The notes beneath the pieces are model-generated. The model had not been told where the DNA came from and ran no database searches. It saw only the letters and a program-made list of their open reading frames with translations. Shown here one piece after another: positions 20,298-28,133 of a stretch of DNA of 64,000 nt (position 1 is the first letter of the stretch; each line of letters begins with the position of its first letter). The position numbers and the translations under genes were made by a program. Origin of the DNA: Rhodobacter xanthinilyticus. GTDB lineage: Bacteria; Pseudomonadota; Alphaproteobacteria; Rhodobacterales; Rhodobacteraceae. The stretch lies in NCBI RefSeq assembly GCF_001856665.1, contig NZ_CP017781.1, forward strand, positions 1,054,001 through 1,118,000, written 5' to 3'.

Positions 20298-21781
20298 TCC
20301 GCCGCCTCCGACATCAAGGCCATGTAGCTGGCCGCACGCGTCGTCTCGACGTTCGCCCGCGGCAGGTAGGGGTAGACATCGAGATCAAGCCTTGGGGGGC
20401 GCTTCTCGACCTGGCAAAGCACGAGGTGCTTCACGGCGTCAAAGCCGACCGCGCCCAGCTTCAGGGCCTTCTTCACGGCGGCATGCAGGTCATCCATGCC
20501 AAAGGTCTCAAGCAGCCGCAGCACCTGCACATACTCGCGGCGCCCCATCTTGAGCATGCGCGCCTCCATCAGGCGGCGCAAAGTCTGGAACTCTTCGGGC
20601 AGGTCCCATTCCGCCAGAGGCGCAGCCTGGTCCAAGGCATTGATCTTGCGCTCGATCAGCGGGAGGTAGTGAACCGGGTCGAAGATCATGTCCTCGCGAT
20701 CGTAACAGCGCGGGTGTCGGGCGATCACCTCCCCGCGACAGCCGATCACGACCTCATCGACATAGCCGCGGATCCAGACATCCTGATGGCCATAGGCGAC
20801 CGGGACCGAGTAATCGTTGGTGTCATAGCGCACGAGCGACTGCGAGCTGACCCTGCCGCTCGCTTGGTCGCAGGCGTCGAACGGGGCAGTAGGCAATGGG
20901 CGCATCGCCGCCAGATCGCGCTGCAGCCTCTCGCCGATCGTCTCCTTGTGACCCCGAAGAATGCGCGTGAGGCGTGCGCAGCACTGCCCTTCAAGGTCGG
21001 CGTTGAAGGCGTCCCAACTGGCAAAGTGGGGGATCGGCACCATGTGGTTGCGGCGGGCGTAGCCGACCATCCCCTCGACAGCGCCCTTGTCGTTCCCCTT
21101 CCCGGGCCGACCATAGCGATCCCGAAACAGGTAATGCGACTGCAAGCCGCTGAACAGCGTGGCGCGGATGCGCGTGCCATCTGGCTGGATCTTCGAGACC
21201 AGGCAGCGGTCGTTATCGTAGAGCACCGACTGCGGCACCCCGCCGAAGAAGGCAAAGGCGCGGACATGCCCGTCTATCCAGGCCTCCGCCGTCGCCGCCG
21301 GATAGGCCCGGACGAAATAGGCATCGCTGTGCGGCAGGTCGATGACAAAGAAATGCGCCTTCTGCTCGACACCGGCGATGACGACGACCGCTTCGCCAAA
21401 ATCGGCCTGAGCATGGCCCGGCGGATGGGCCAGTGGCACGAACATCTCCCGTGTCCGCCGCTCACGCTCACGCACGTAATCCTTGACGATCGTATAGCCG
21501 CCGGTGAAGCCATGCTCGGCCTGAAGCCGTTCCCATATCCGCTTGGCCGTATGACGCTGCTTGCGATGCACCGCCTTGTCGGCTTCAAGCCAGGCGTCAA
21601 TGAACTCGGTGAACCCGTCCAGCTTCGGCCGCCTGATCGGCTTGTCCCGCCGGTAGCCAGGCGGCACCGAGAAGGCCAACATCTTCTCAACCGTCCCGCG
21701 CGAAATGTTGAAATGCTTCGCCGCCGCCCGCGCGCTCATGCCCTCGGCACACGCCAAGCGAACCTTCTTGTAAAGTTCCAC
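20294..21781 (-). CDS. istA: IstA, IS21-family transposase
   Basis: 495 residues starting at GTG. The N-terminal helix-turn-helix is SARAAAKHFNISRGTVEKML; the DDE integrase core begins with QADFGEAVVVIAG (first Asp), has YDNDR for the second Asp and GNDKGAVEGMVGYARR for the Glu, and is followed by the Mu-like C-terminal domain. It is complete and identical in protein sequence to the second copy, so it is probably active. Confidence 0.96.
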   Translation of the reverse strand: MELYKKVRLACAEGMSARAAAKHFNISRGTVEKMLAFSVPPGYRRDKPIRRPKLDGFTEFIDAWLEADKAVHRKQRHTAKRIWERLQAEHGFTGGYTIVKDYVRERERRTREMFVPLAHPPGHAQADFGEAVVVIAGVEQKAHFFVIDLPHSDAYFVRAYPAATAEAWIDGHVRAFAFFGGVPQSVLYDNDRCLVSKIQPDGTRIRATLFSGLQSHYLFRDRYGRPGKGNDKGAVEGMVGYARRNHMVPIPHFASWDAFNADLEGQCCARLTRILRGHKETIGERLQRDLAAMRPLPTAPFDACDQASGRVSSQSLVRYDTNDYSVPVAYGHQDVWIRGYVDEVVIGCRGEVIARHPRCYDREDMIFDPVHYLPLIERKINALDQAAPLAEWDLPEEFQTLRRLMEARMLKMGRREYVQVLRLLETFGMDDLHAAVKKALKLGAVGFDAVKHLVLCQVEKRPPRLDLDVYPYLPRANVETTRAASYMALMSEAAE

Positions 21782-21914
21782 GGTATAAATCTCCCCACCC
21801 TCCCTGCTGCCGCAAGAAGGGAAAAGTGGCAGGATTTTACTCCGCCCGCAGCGAGACGATCCCGCCGCTACCGTGGCCTAATTTTGCACCGCCGTTTCCA
21901 CGAGGCTGGGACCA

Positions 21915-22790
21915 GTGAAAGAAACGATAATGAAGCAGTATCTTTGGCCGTTCGTCGCGGTGGCGGCGCTGGCCGCCTGTGACGGGCCGGCGGTGGTGGG
22001 CGCGCCGACGCCGGATGAGGTGATCACCGGCGGCGGGGTCTGCGACGAGGCCGCGAAGATCTATTGTCTCGATGAGGCCAACAAATTCGTCTATGACGCC
22101 AAGACCGATACGATCTCGATCAACAACCTGCCCTTCGACCTCGCGGGGCAGTATTCCGCCGTCGCGGGCATGACGATCAACGGCTATCAGGTCTATCGCA
22201 ACGATGCGGGCGCGCGGACCTATTATGCGATCTATGTGCCGGGCAAGAACGATGTGACCGCGGCCTCGGTCGTGGCGACGGGCGATTGGCTCGATTACGG
22301 CTATTCGGGCACGATGTATCGCGGCACCGGCGAGGTGAACCTGCCGACCAACGCGCAGGCGAGCTATGCGGGCACCTATCAGGGCATCCGCGTCTACAAG
22401 GATGGCGGCGTGGCCGACCTGACCACGGGCGATATCAACATGGTCGTCGATTTCGAGGATTTCGACAATACCGGCGCGATCACCACCTCGATCGGCAACC
22501 GGGTGGCCTATAATTTCGACGGTTCGGTGCGCGGCGCGCTGCCGGGGCTGGCGGTGGTCGACACCTATCACGAGGATGGGGTGATCAAGGACACCACCGC
22601 CTATGAGGTCAATGCCGATGGCTCGACCGGCTCGACGGGGACGCTCTCGGGGATTTTCGGCGGCACGAACGGCGATCAGATCGCGGGGGTGCTGGTGCTG
22701 AGCGGGCAAGATGCGCTGAGCGCGTCGGGCACCAATGTTCAGGAAACCGCGGCCTTCGTGATCGATCAGGTCAGCCTGATCGTCCCGTGA
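21915..22790 (+). CDS. Surface lipoprotein, TbpB-like barrel (probable SLAM substrate)
   Basis: The protein has a signal peptide ending in the lipobox LAAC (acylated Cys about residue 22 from the GTG, or 17 from the ATG at 21930). After a short linker come beta strands rich in Gly/Asn/Asp, and a C-terminal segment SGIFGGTNGDQIAGVLVLSG that resembles the closing motif of transferrin-binding-protein-B-type eight-stranded barrels. Such lipoproteins are exported to the cell surface by SLAM proteins, and the next gene is one, overlapping this stop codon. The ligand is unknown. The IS21 end lies only 14 bases before the GTG and 29 before the ATG, so the native promoter has been separated. Confidence 0.75.
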   Translation: MKETIMKQYLWPFVAVAALAACDGPAVVGAPTPDEVITGGGVCDEAAKIYCLDEANKFVYDAKTDTISINNLPFDLAGQYSAVAGMTINGYQVYRNDAGARTYYAIYVPGKNDVTAASVVATGDWLDYGYSGTMYRGTGEVNLPTNAQASYAGTYQGIRVYKDGGVADLTTGDINMVVDFEDFDNTGAITTSIGNRVAYNFDGSVRGALPGLAVVDTYHEDGVIKDTTAYEVNADGSTGSTGTLSGIFGGTNGDQIAGVLVLSGQDALSASGTNVQETAAFVIDQVSLIVP

Positions 22791-24154
22791 GAGGGGCGCT
22801 CCAGCGGGTCGCGGCGGCGGCGCTGGCGGGGTGGCTCGCGGCGGCGCCGGCCGGGGCGGAGCCCGCGCCGGGGGCCCCGGGGGCGCAGGTGCTCTCGATC
22901 GAAGAGGCGCGCGGGCTGGCGCTCGCCGCGCATCGGGCGAAGGATGCGCGGCTTGCGCGGGGGCTCGCGCTCGCGCTCTTGCGGCGTGATCCGGGCGATG
23001 TCGTCGCGCGGCAGATCCTCGCGGCGGCGCTTTATGCGGAGGGCGATTTCGCCGGGGCCGAGGCCGAGGGCGCGCGCGCCTATCGGGCCGCGCCGCGCGG
23101 CCCGGCGCGCCATGATGCGGCGATGATCGTCTCGGAGGCGGCGTTCCAGCGCGGCGAGATCGGCACGGCGCGGCGCTGGCTGCGGCGCGCGGCCTGGTAT
23201 GCGCCCGACGCGCAGGCCGAGGCGCTCGCCGTGCGGGCCTATCAAGGCCTTGCGCCGGCTCAGAAATTTACCTGGAGCTTCGATTTTTCCGTCTCGCCCT
23301 CGTCGAATGTGAACGGCGGCTCGGCGACCGATACGGTGACGATCGGCACCTTCGTTCTGCCGCTGCCGGGCGCGCTTACCGCGCTGTCGGGGGTGCAGAG
23401 CCGGGCGAGCCTCGGCGGCGGCTGGGTGCTCGGGCAGAGCGCGCGGTCGCGCTGGCAGGCGGGGGTGAGCGCGACCGGGCTGATGACCACGCTGAGTTCC
23501 GAGGCGAAGGCCAAGGCGCCCGGCGCGAAAGGCTCGGATTACGCCTTCTGGGCGCTCGAGGCCTGGGCCGCGCATCGTGCGCAGCTCGCGGGCGGGGCTT
23601 GGGATGCGCGCGCGACGGCGGGCCACAACGATTACGCGGGCGCGCCGCTGTCGAACTATCTGCGCCTCGAGGCGGGGCGGGATTTCGCGATTGCGCCGCG
23701 GATGGCGCTGCGCATGAGCGGGCTTCTCGAGCGGCAGTTCCGGCTCGATGCCAAGGCGCGCTCGGCCACGATGCAGCGGCTCGGCCTCGATCTCGGGTGG
23801 CGGGCCGCGGGGCCGGGGGCGGGGAGCTGGAAGCTCGGCAGCTATGCGCGCCGGGCGATCTCGGGGACCGATTCGATCGCCTTCGAGGGCGGCGGGGTGA
23901 GCCTCGATTACCGGCCCGAGGCGCCGCTCTGGGGGGCGGATTGGGCGCTTTCGCTCGGCTATGAGAGCCGCGATTACGCCAATGGCCGGGCCGATGACAT
24001 CCTCGATGCCGGGGTTTCGGCGACGCTTCCGGCGCTGCAATATATGGGGTTTGCGCCCGAGCTCGGGCTGAGCTGGCGGCGCGACAGTTCGAACAATGTG
24101 ATCCATGACGGCAGCGAGCTCGGGCTGACGCTCGGGCTGCGCTCGCTCTTCTGA
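22787..24154 (+). CDS. Surface lipoprotein assembly modifier (SLAM, DUF560)
   Basis: 455 residues starting at a GTG that overlaps the lipoprotein stop (GTGA). A signal peptide (LAGWLAAAPAGAEP) is followed by a helical TPR-like periplasmic domain at about 35-160 and then a beta-barrel from about 165 (TWSFDFSVSPSSNVNGGS) to the C-terminal RSLF, ending in Phe as outer-membrane barrels do. This two-part layout matches SLAM, which moves lipoproteins across the outer membrane in Neisseria and other proteobacteria. Genetic coupling with a TbpB-like lipoprotein supports the call; it could be one of the less-studied alphaproteobacterial lineages. Confidence 0.82.
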   Translation: MRGALQRVAAAALAGWLAAAPAGAEPAPGAPGAQVLSIEEARGLALAAHRAKDARLARGLALALLRRDPGDVVARQILAAALYAEGDFAGAEAEGARAYRAAPRGPARHDAAMIVSEAAFQRGEIGTARRWLRRAAWYAPDAQAEALAVRAYQGLAPAQKFTWSFDFSVSPSSNVNGGSATDTVTIGTFVLPLPGALTALSGVQSRASLGGGWVLGQSARSRWQAGVSATGLMTTLSSEAKAKAPGAKGSDYAFWALEAWAAHRAQLAGGAWDARATAGHNDYAGAPLSNYLRLEAGRDFAIAPRMALRMSGLLERQFRLDAKARSATMQRLGLDLGWRAAGPGAGSWKLGSYARRAISGTDSIAFEGGGVSLDYRPEAPLWGADWALSLGYESRDYANGRADDILDAGVSATLPALQYMGFAPELGLSWRRDSSNNVIHDGSELGLTLGLRSLF

Positions 24155-24164
24155 GGGGAGACCG

Positions 24165-24593
24165 ATGAAATTGCGCTATCTGCACACGATGGTCCGGGTG
24201 CTTGATCTGGAGAAAAGCATGGCGTTTTTCGCGCTTTTGGGCCTGCGCGAGACCCGCCGGATCGAGAGCGAGGCGGGGCGGTTCACGCTCGTCTTCATGG
24301 CGCCGGAGGGGCAGGAGGACTGCCCGGTCGAGCTCACCTGGAACTGGGATGGCGATGCGGGCTTGCCCTCGGACAGCCGCCATTTTGGCCATCTCGCCTA
24401 TCAGGTCGAGGATATTTATGCGCTTTGTCAGAGGCTTATGGAGGCGGGCGTGGTGATCAACCGCCCGCCGCGCGATGGCCATATGGCCTTCGTGCGCTCG
24501 CCCGACAATGTCTCGATCGAGCTCTTGCAGGCAGGCGCGCCGCTGGCCCCGGCCGAGCCCTGGGCCTCGATGCCCAACACCGGGCATTGGTGA
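24165..24593 (+). CDS. gloA: Lactoylglutathione lyase (glyoxalase I), VOC family
   Basis: 142 residues, two beta-alpha-beta-beta-beta units. The metal ligands are in place: His7 in RYLHTMVRV, Glu in VELTWNW, His in HFGHLAYQV and Glu in SIELL. The enzyme isomerises the methylglyoxal-glutathione hemithioacetal to S-lactoylglutathione. Length and motif order fit GloA rather than the broader VOC group. It starts 10 bases after the SLAM gene and may be read with it; the convergent pth gene begins at its stop codon. Confidence 0.88.
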   Translation: MKLRYLHTMVRVLDLEKSMAFFALLGLRETRRIESEAGRFTLVFMAPEGQEDCPVELTWNWDGDAGLPSDSRHFGHLAYQVEDIYALCQRLMEAGVVINRPPRDGHMAFVRSPDNVSIELLQAGAPLAPAEPWASMPNTGHW

Positions 24594-25274
24594 TCAGCGC
24601 TTGAAACGCTCGGCGAGTTTTTCGAGCGGGCTGCGCGGATCTTCGGGGGCGGCGGCGGGTTTTTCGGCGGGTTTTTCGGGCGGTTTGGTGCCGGTCGAGG
24701 GCCGCGGCGGCGCGGTGCGCAGGCTCACCGCGTTGAGGAATTTCGCGCTCTCGCCCGCCGCGAGCGCAGGCGCACCGTCCGAGAGGCCGCGCAGCAGGTC
24801 GTCGAGCCAGTCCTGATCGGCCTTGGCGAAATCCGACAGGACGTAATTGGCGACGCGGGCCTTGTCGCCGGGGTGGCCGATGCCGAGCCGGACGCGGGCG
24901 TAATTTTCGCTCAGGTGTTGGTGGATCGAGCGCAGCCCGTTGTGGCCGGCATGCCCGCCCGCCTGTTTGACGCGGATCTTGCCGGGCGCGAGGTCGAGCT
25001 CGTCGTGGAAGACCGTGATCGCCTCGACCGGGATCTTGAAGAAATCGGCCGCGGCGCGCACCGATTGGCCCGAGAGGTTCATGAAGGTTTCCGGTTTGAG
25101 CAAGATCACCCGGGTGGAGCCGAGGCGGCCTTCGGAGACGAGCCCCTGATAGCCTTTGCGCCAGGGGCCGAAGCCGTGGTCGGCGGCGATGCGGTCGAGC
25201 GCCATGAAGCCGATATTGTGGCGGTTGGCGGCATATTTTGCGCCCGGATTGCCGAGGCCGACCCAGAGTTGCAT
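24594..25274 (-). CDS. pth: Peptidyl-tRNA hydrolase
   Basis: 226 residues; recycles peptidyl-tRNA released from ribosomes. The catalytic His is His19 in NRHNIGFMALD, with the acidic partner in FHDELDLAPGKI and the tRNA-binding HNGLRS. The C-terminal 35 residues are a Pro/Lys/Glu-rich tail (KPPEKPAEKPAAAPED) seen in alphaproteobacterial members. The ATG at 25274 is where the family begins (MQLWVGLGNPG) and is preceded by CAGGAGAT. Confidence 0.96.
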   Translation of the reverse strand: MQLWVGLGNPGAKYAANRHNIGFMALDRIAADHGFGPWRKGYQGLVSEGRLGSTRVILLKPETFMNLSGQSVRAAADFFKIPVEAITVFHDELDLAPGKIRVKQAGGHAGHNGLRSIHQHLSENYARVRLGIGHPGDKARVANYVLSDFAKADQDWLDDLLRGLSDGAPALAAGESAKFLNAVSLRTAPPRPSTGTKPPEKPAEKPAAAPEDPRSPLEKLAERFKR

Positions 25275-25333
25275 GGCGATCTCCTGTTTGGGCGGTTTTA
25301 GCGCGGGCCGGGCCGGGGGGCCAGCCCCCCGGG

Positions 25334-25366
25334 CCCCCCGGGATATTTTTGGCAAGATGAAGGGGG
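25334..25366 (+). repeat. Intergenic repeat, copy 2 (CCCCCGGGATATTT family)
   Basis: CCCCCCGGGATATTTTTGGC followed by AAGATGAAGGGGG, between pth and the ftrA-like regulator. It shares the C-run, GGATATTT and GATGAAG blocks with the other copies but carries the variant spacer TTGGCA. Confidence 0.6.
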
Positions 25367-26374
25367 TCAGGGGGTGGGGCGGCCAAAGCGGCGGCGCCAG
25401 GCCGAGGGGGAGAGGCCGTAGCGGGCGTGGAAATGGTGGCGCAGGAGGGCGGCGGAGGCAAAGCCCGCGGCTTCGGCGACGGCCTCGATCGGGGCGGGGG
25501 TGCTCTCGAGGAGTTCGGTTGCGCGGGTGAGGCGGGCCTCGGCGAGGAAGCGGGCGGGGGTGGTGCCGGTGGCGTCGTGGAAGCGGCGCAGGAAGGTGCG
25601 CTCGCTCAGGCCGGCGCGGGCGGCGAGGGCGCGGGTCGAGGGGGGCGCGGCGAGGTTTTGGCGCAGGGCTTCGAGGGCGGGGGCGAGGCGGTCGCCCTCA
25701 TGGGCGCGCGGCACCGGGCGGGGCAGGAATTGCGCTTGGCCGCCGGCGCGGTGGGCGGGCATGACGAGGCGGCGCGCGACGGAATTTGCGGCCTCTGGGC
25801 CGAAGTCGCGGCGGATGATGTGGAGGCCGAGATCCATCCCCGCGGCGGAGCCCGCCGAGGTCAGGATATCGCCCTCGTCGATGTAGAGCACCTCTGGGTC
25901 GAGGCGCACGCGGGGGAAGCGGGCGCGGAAGATTTCGGCGTAGCGCCAATGGGTTGTGGCGGCGCGACCGTCGAGGAGGCCGGTCGCGGCGAGGACGAAG
26001 GCGCCTGAGCAGATCGAGGCGAGGCGGGCGCCTGCGGCATGGGCGGGGCGCAGGGCCTCAAGGAGGGCGGGGGGGATCGGCGCCTCGGCGCCGCGCCAGC
26101 CGGGCAGCAGGATCAGCCCGGCGCCCTCGAGCAGGTCGAGCCCGCCATCGGTTTGCACGGTCAGACCGCCCTGGGCGCGCAGGGGGCCGGGCTCGATCGC
26201 GGCGGTGGCGAAGCTGTACCAGTTCGGGCCCATTTCGGGGCGGGCGAGGCCGAAGATCTCGGCGGCGATGCCGAATTCGAAGGTGCACAGCCCGTCATAG
26301 GCGAGCGCCACGACCCGCGGGCGGGGGAGCGGCGGGAGGGTCAGGTTTGGCAGGATATTTGCGATCGTTGTCAT
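25367..26374 (-). CDS. ftrA: GlxA/FtrA-type AraC-family regulator with DJ-1/PfpI domain
   Basis: 335 residues. Residues about 18-185 form a DJ-1/PfpI-like ligand domain (VVALAYDGLCTFEFGIAAEI, ASICSGAFVLAATGLLDG with the nucleophile-elbow Cys, RVRLDPEVLYIDEG). Two AraC helix-turn-helix motifs follow at about 235-330 (LAARAGLSERTFLRRFHDAT and VAEAAGFASAALLRHHFHAR). Such regulators are annotated FtrA/GlxA; the inducer is unknown. It is divergent from a rhodanese gene, a pairing seen repeatedly in proteobacteria, so that gene is a likely target. Confidence 0.87.
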   Translation of the reverse strand: MTTIANILPNLTLPPLPRPRVVALAYDGLCTFEFGIAAEIFGLARPEMGPNWYSFATAAIEPGPLRAQGGLTVQTDGGLDLLEGAGLILLPGWRGAEAPIPPALLEALRPAHAAGARLASICSGAFVLAATGLLDGRAATTHWRYAEIFRARFPRVRLDPEVLYIDEGDILTSAGSAAGMDLGLHIIRRDFGPEAANSVARRLVMPAHRAGGQAQFLPRPVPRAHEGDRLAPALEALRQNLAAPPSTRALAARAGLSERTFLRRFHDATGTTPARFLAEARLTRATELLESTPAPIEAVAEAAGFASAALLRHHFHARYGLSPSAWRRRFGRPTP

Positions 26375-26437
26375 GGTGCCAGCTTACGCGGCGCGGGGCG
26401 GGCTGGCAAGCTGGGCCCATCAACGAAGGAGAGAGTG

Positions 26438-26839
26438 ATGAACCCCGTTTTGAGCCGCCCCGCCCCCGCCCCCGAGAGCCTGATCGCCGCGCTGGAGGCG
26501 CAATGCGCGCTTCATACCGATTGTTCCGATGTTCATGCGGCTTTTGCCGCGCCGGGCGCGCCGGGCTTTGTGCTTTTGCATACGATGGGCACGCCCGAGA
26601 CCTATGCGCGCCGGCATGTGCCGAACGCGGTGTTCTTGCCGCATCGGCTCATCACCGCCGAGCGGATGGCGGAATGGCCGGGCGAGACGCTGTTTGTCGT
26701 CTATTGCTCGGGGCCGCATTGCAACGCGGCCGAGCAGGCGGCGCTGGCGCTGGCGCGGCTCGGGCGGCCGGTCAAGATCATGCTGGGCGGGATCATGGGC
26801 TGGGAGTTCGAGGGCTTTGCCTTTGCCCATGGCGCCTGA
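26438..26839 (+). CDS. Rhodanese-like domain protein
   Basis: 133 residues with a single rhodanese fold. The active loop is CSGPHC at 90-95, with Cys90 as the persulfide-carrying residue and a second Cys95 inside the loop. The leading region contains HTMGTPETYARRHVPNAVFL, the usual CH2A segment. It probably transfers sulfane sulfur in the cytosol. A good SD (AAGGAGAG) precedes the ATG. It is divergently transcribed from the FtrA-like regulator. Confidence 0.88.
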   Translation: MNPVLSRPAPAPESLIAALEAQCALHTDCSDVHAAFAAPGAPGFVLLHTMGTPETYARRHVPNAVFLPHRLITAERMAEWPGETLFVVYCSGPHCNAAEQAALALARLGRPVKIMLGGIMGWEFEGFAFAHGA

Positions 26840-26854
26840 GGGGCCGCAAAAATG

Positions 26855-26882
26855 AAAACGCCGGGCCTGGGCCCGGCGTTTT
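26855..26882. terminator. Bidirectional terminator between rhodanese gene and rplY
   Basis: AAAACGCCGGG and CCCGGCGTTTT form a long perfect stem with A/T tails on both sides, placed between two convergent genes. Confidence 0.92.
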
Positions 26883-26902
26883 GCTTGTCGGAACGGATCC
26901 GA

Positions 26903-27511
26903 TCAGCCTTCGGCCGCTTCGTCCGCATCGGCCGAACGCAGGCCCGAGGGCGCCGCGATATTGGCGATGACGAAGTTGCGGTCGATGGTGGGCTTGCAGC
27001 CCGCCGGCAGCTCGATGTCGTTGATGTGGATGACATCGCCGATTTGCTTGCCGGTCAGGTCCACGGTGATGTGATCCGGGATGTCGCCCGCGAGCACTTC
27101 GAGTTCGACTTCCGGACGCACGATGGTCAGGGTGCCGCCACGCTTGATGCCGGGGGCGGCGTCCGCGTTGTCGAAGTTCACGTGGATGAACAGGTTGATG
27201 CGCGAGGCGCGGTGGGTGCGCATGAAGTCGATGTGGGTCGGCAGGTCCTTGACCACGTCTTTCTGCACGCCGCGGCAGATCACGCGGACGTCTTCCATGC
27301 CTTCGACCTTCAGGTTGAAGAGGGTCGACATGAAGCGGCCCTTGCGCAGGCGGGTGAGCAGCTTGTTGTAGTCGAAGTTCAGGGCAACCGGCTCTTTGCC
27401 GTCGCCGTAAACGATGCCGGGCACATAGCCCTCACGACGTGCTTGCCGAGCGGCCCCCTTGCCCGTCCCCGTACGCACGAAGGCTTCGATCGTTTCGATC
27501 TCTTTCGCCAT
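26903..27511 (-). CDS. rplY: 50S ribosomal protein L25 / general stress protein Ctc
   Basis: 202 residues. The N-terminal L25 domain that binds 5S rRNA (residues 1-95, with [20 protein letters not shown]) is followed by the TL5/Ctc C-terminal domain (about 100-190, [11 protein letters not shown] region). That two-domain form is standard in alphaproteobacteria. In genomes of this group it is often followed by pth; here pth is nearby (24.6 kb) but separated by the ftrA-rhodanese pair. Confidence 0.96.
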   Translation of the reverse strand: MAKEIETIEAFVRTGTGKGAARQARREGYVPGIVYGDGKEPVALNFDYNKLLTRLRKGRFMSTLFNLKVEGMEDVRVICRGVQKDVVKDLPTHIDFMRTHRASRINLFIHVNFDNADAAPGIKRGGTLTIVRPEVELEVLAGDIPDHITVDLTGKQIGDVIHINDIELPAGCKPTIDRNFVIANIAAPSGLRSADADEAAEG

Positions 27512-27612
27512 TTTCGTATCTCCAAGTTAAAACCCGGGCCTCCTCCAAGGGTGCAGGCCCATGAACGCGTGCCGATAAGCCCTCGGCCGGGCTTTGGCAA
27601 GGAGAAAGTGGC

Positions 27613-28062
27613 TCAGGAGGAGATCCGGGCGGCGAAAAGCGATTCCGCCGAGGCGCGGGCGAGGCGGGCGTCGACGGCCTCGGTATCCTGGCGCGTGGTC
27701 AGGAAGCCTTGCAGCGCCGCATCGGCGTCTTCGCGGCTCATCGCCTCGTCCACACGCTCGCGAATATTGGCGATCACGCTCGACATCGGCACGCCGACGG
27801 CAGGGGCGGGGGGCGCCTCGGGGGCGGGGCTCGCCGCGGGCTCCTCCGGCGCGGGGGCGGTGGCGGCTTGCGCGGCCATCACGGTCTGCGCGATCTCGTC
27901 GAGGGGGCGGGGGCCTGCGGTGCTGTCCCGGCCATAGAGATCCTCAAAGGCCGAGCGGATATCACCGCCTTCGAGCTCATTGGCCGCGGCGGCGGTCGCC
28001 GCTTCGGTGCGGGTGCCGCGGGAGGTGAGCGCGCTGAGCGCGGTCGCAGAAATCTGGGTCAT
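27613..28062 (-). CDS. Hypothetical protein with Pro/Ala-rich linker
   Basis: 149 residues. The N-terminal 60 residues are Ala/Thr/Glu-rich, a Pro/Ala-rich linker occupies about 66-90 (PAPEEPAASPAPEAPPAPA), and a helical C-terminal domain follows (VIANIRERVDEAMSREDADA). I do not recognise it. The codon-position GC pattern and a GGAGA SD support a real gene. It lies 71 bases downstream of lldD on the same strand, with a strong inverted repeat in the gap. Confidence 0.6.
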   Translation of the reverse strand: MTQISATALSALTSRGTRTEAATAAAANELEGGDIRSAFEDLYGRDSTAGPRPLDEIAQTVMAAQAATAPAPEEPAASPAPEAPPAPAVGVPMSSVIANIRERVDEAMSREDADAALQGFLTTRQDTEAVDARLARASAESLFAARISS

Positions 28063-28083
28063 GGCGGGTTCTCCGCGGGTTGC

Positions 28084-28113
28084 TAACGCCTCCTTGATAG
28101 CAAAGAGGCGTTA
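28084..28113. repeat. Perfect 9-bp inverted repeat between lldD and the downstream gene
   Basis: TAACGCCTC and GAGGCGTTA are separated by 12 bases. There is no T-run, so it is not a classical terminator. It could be an mRNA hairpin in the leader of the hypothetical gene at 27613-28062 or a protein-binding site; the minus-strand arm contains an AAGGAGG sequence. Confidence 0.5.
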
Positions 28114-28133
28114 ATCAGCCGTTACCAACCGCC

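Larger units (their letters stand above)
19368..21900 (-). mobile_element. IS21-family insertion sequence, copy 1 (2,533 bp)
   Basis: Contains istA and istB. The ends are imperfect inverted repeats beginning TG and ending CA: one end starts TGTCAACGGCGGAGTAAAAT and the other, read inward, TGGAAACGGCGGTGCAAAAT, each continuing to GGCCAC. Subterminal copies of the same motif at both ends (for example CGCAAAATTGGGCCACTT near 19402 and AGTGGCAGGATTTTACTCC near 21823) are the multiple terminal repeats typical of IS21. CGAGGC flanks the element on both sides (19362-19367 and 21901-21906), a 6-bp target duplication that shows a simple transposition event. Confidence 0.95.
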
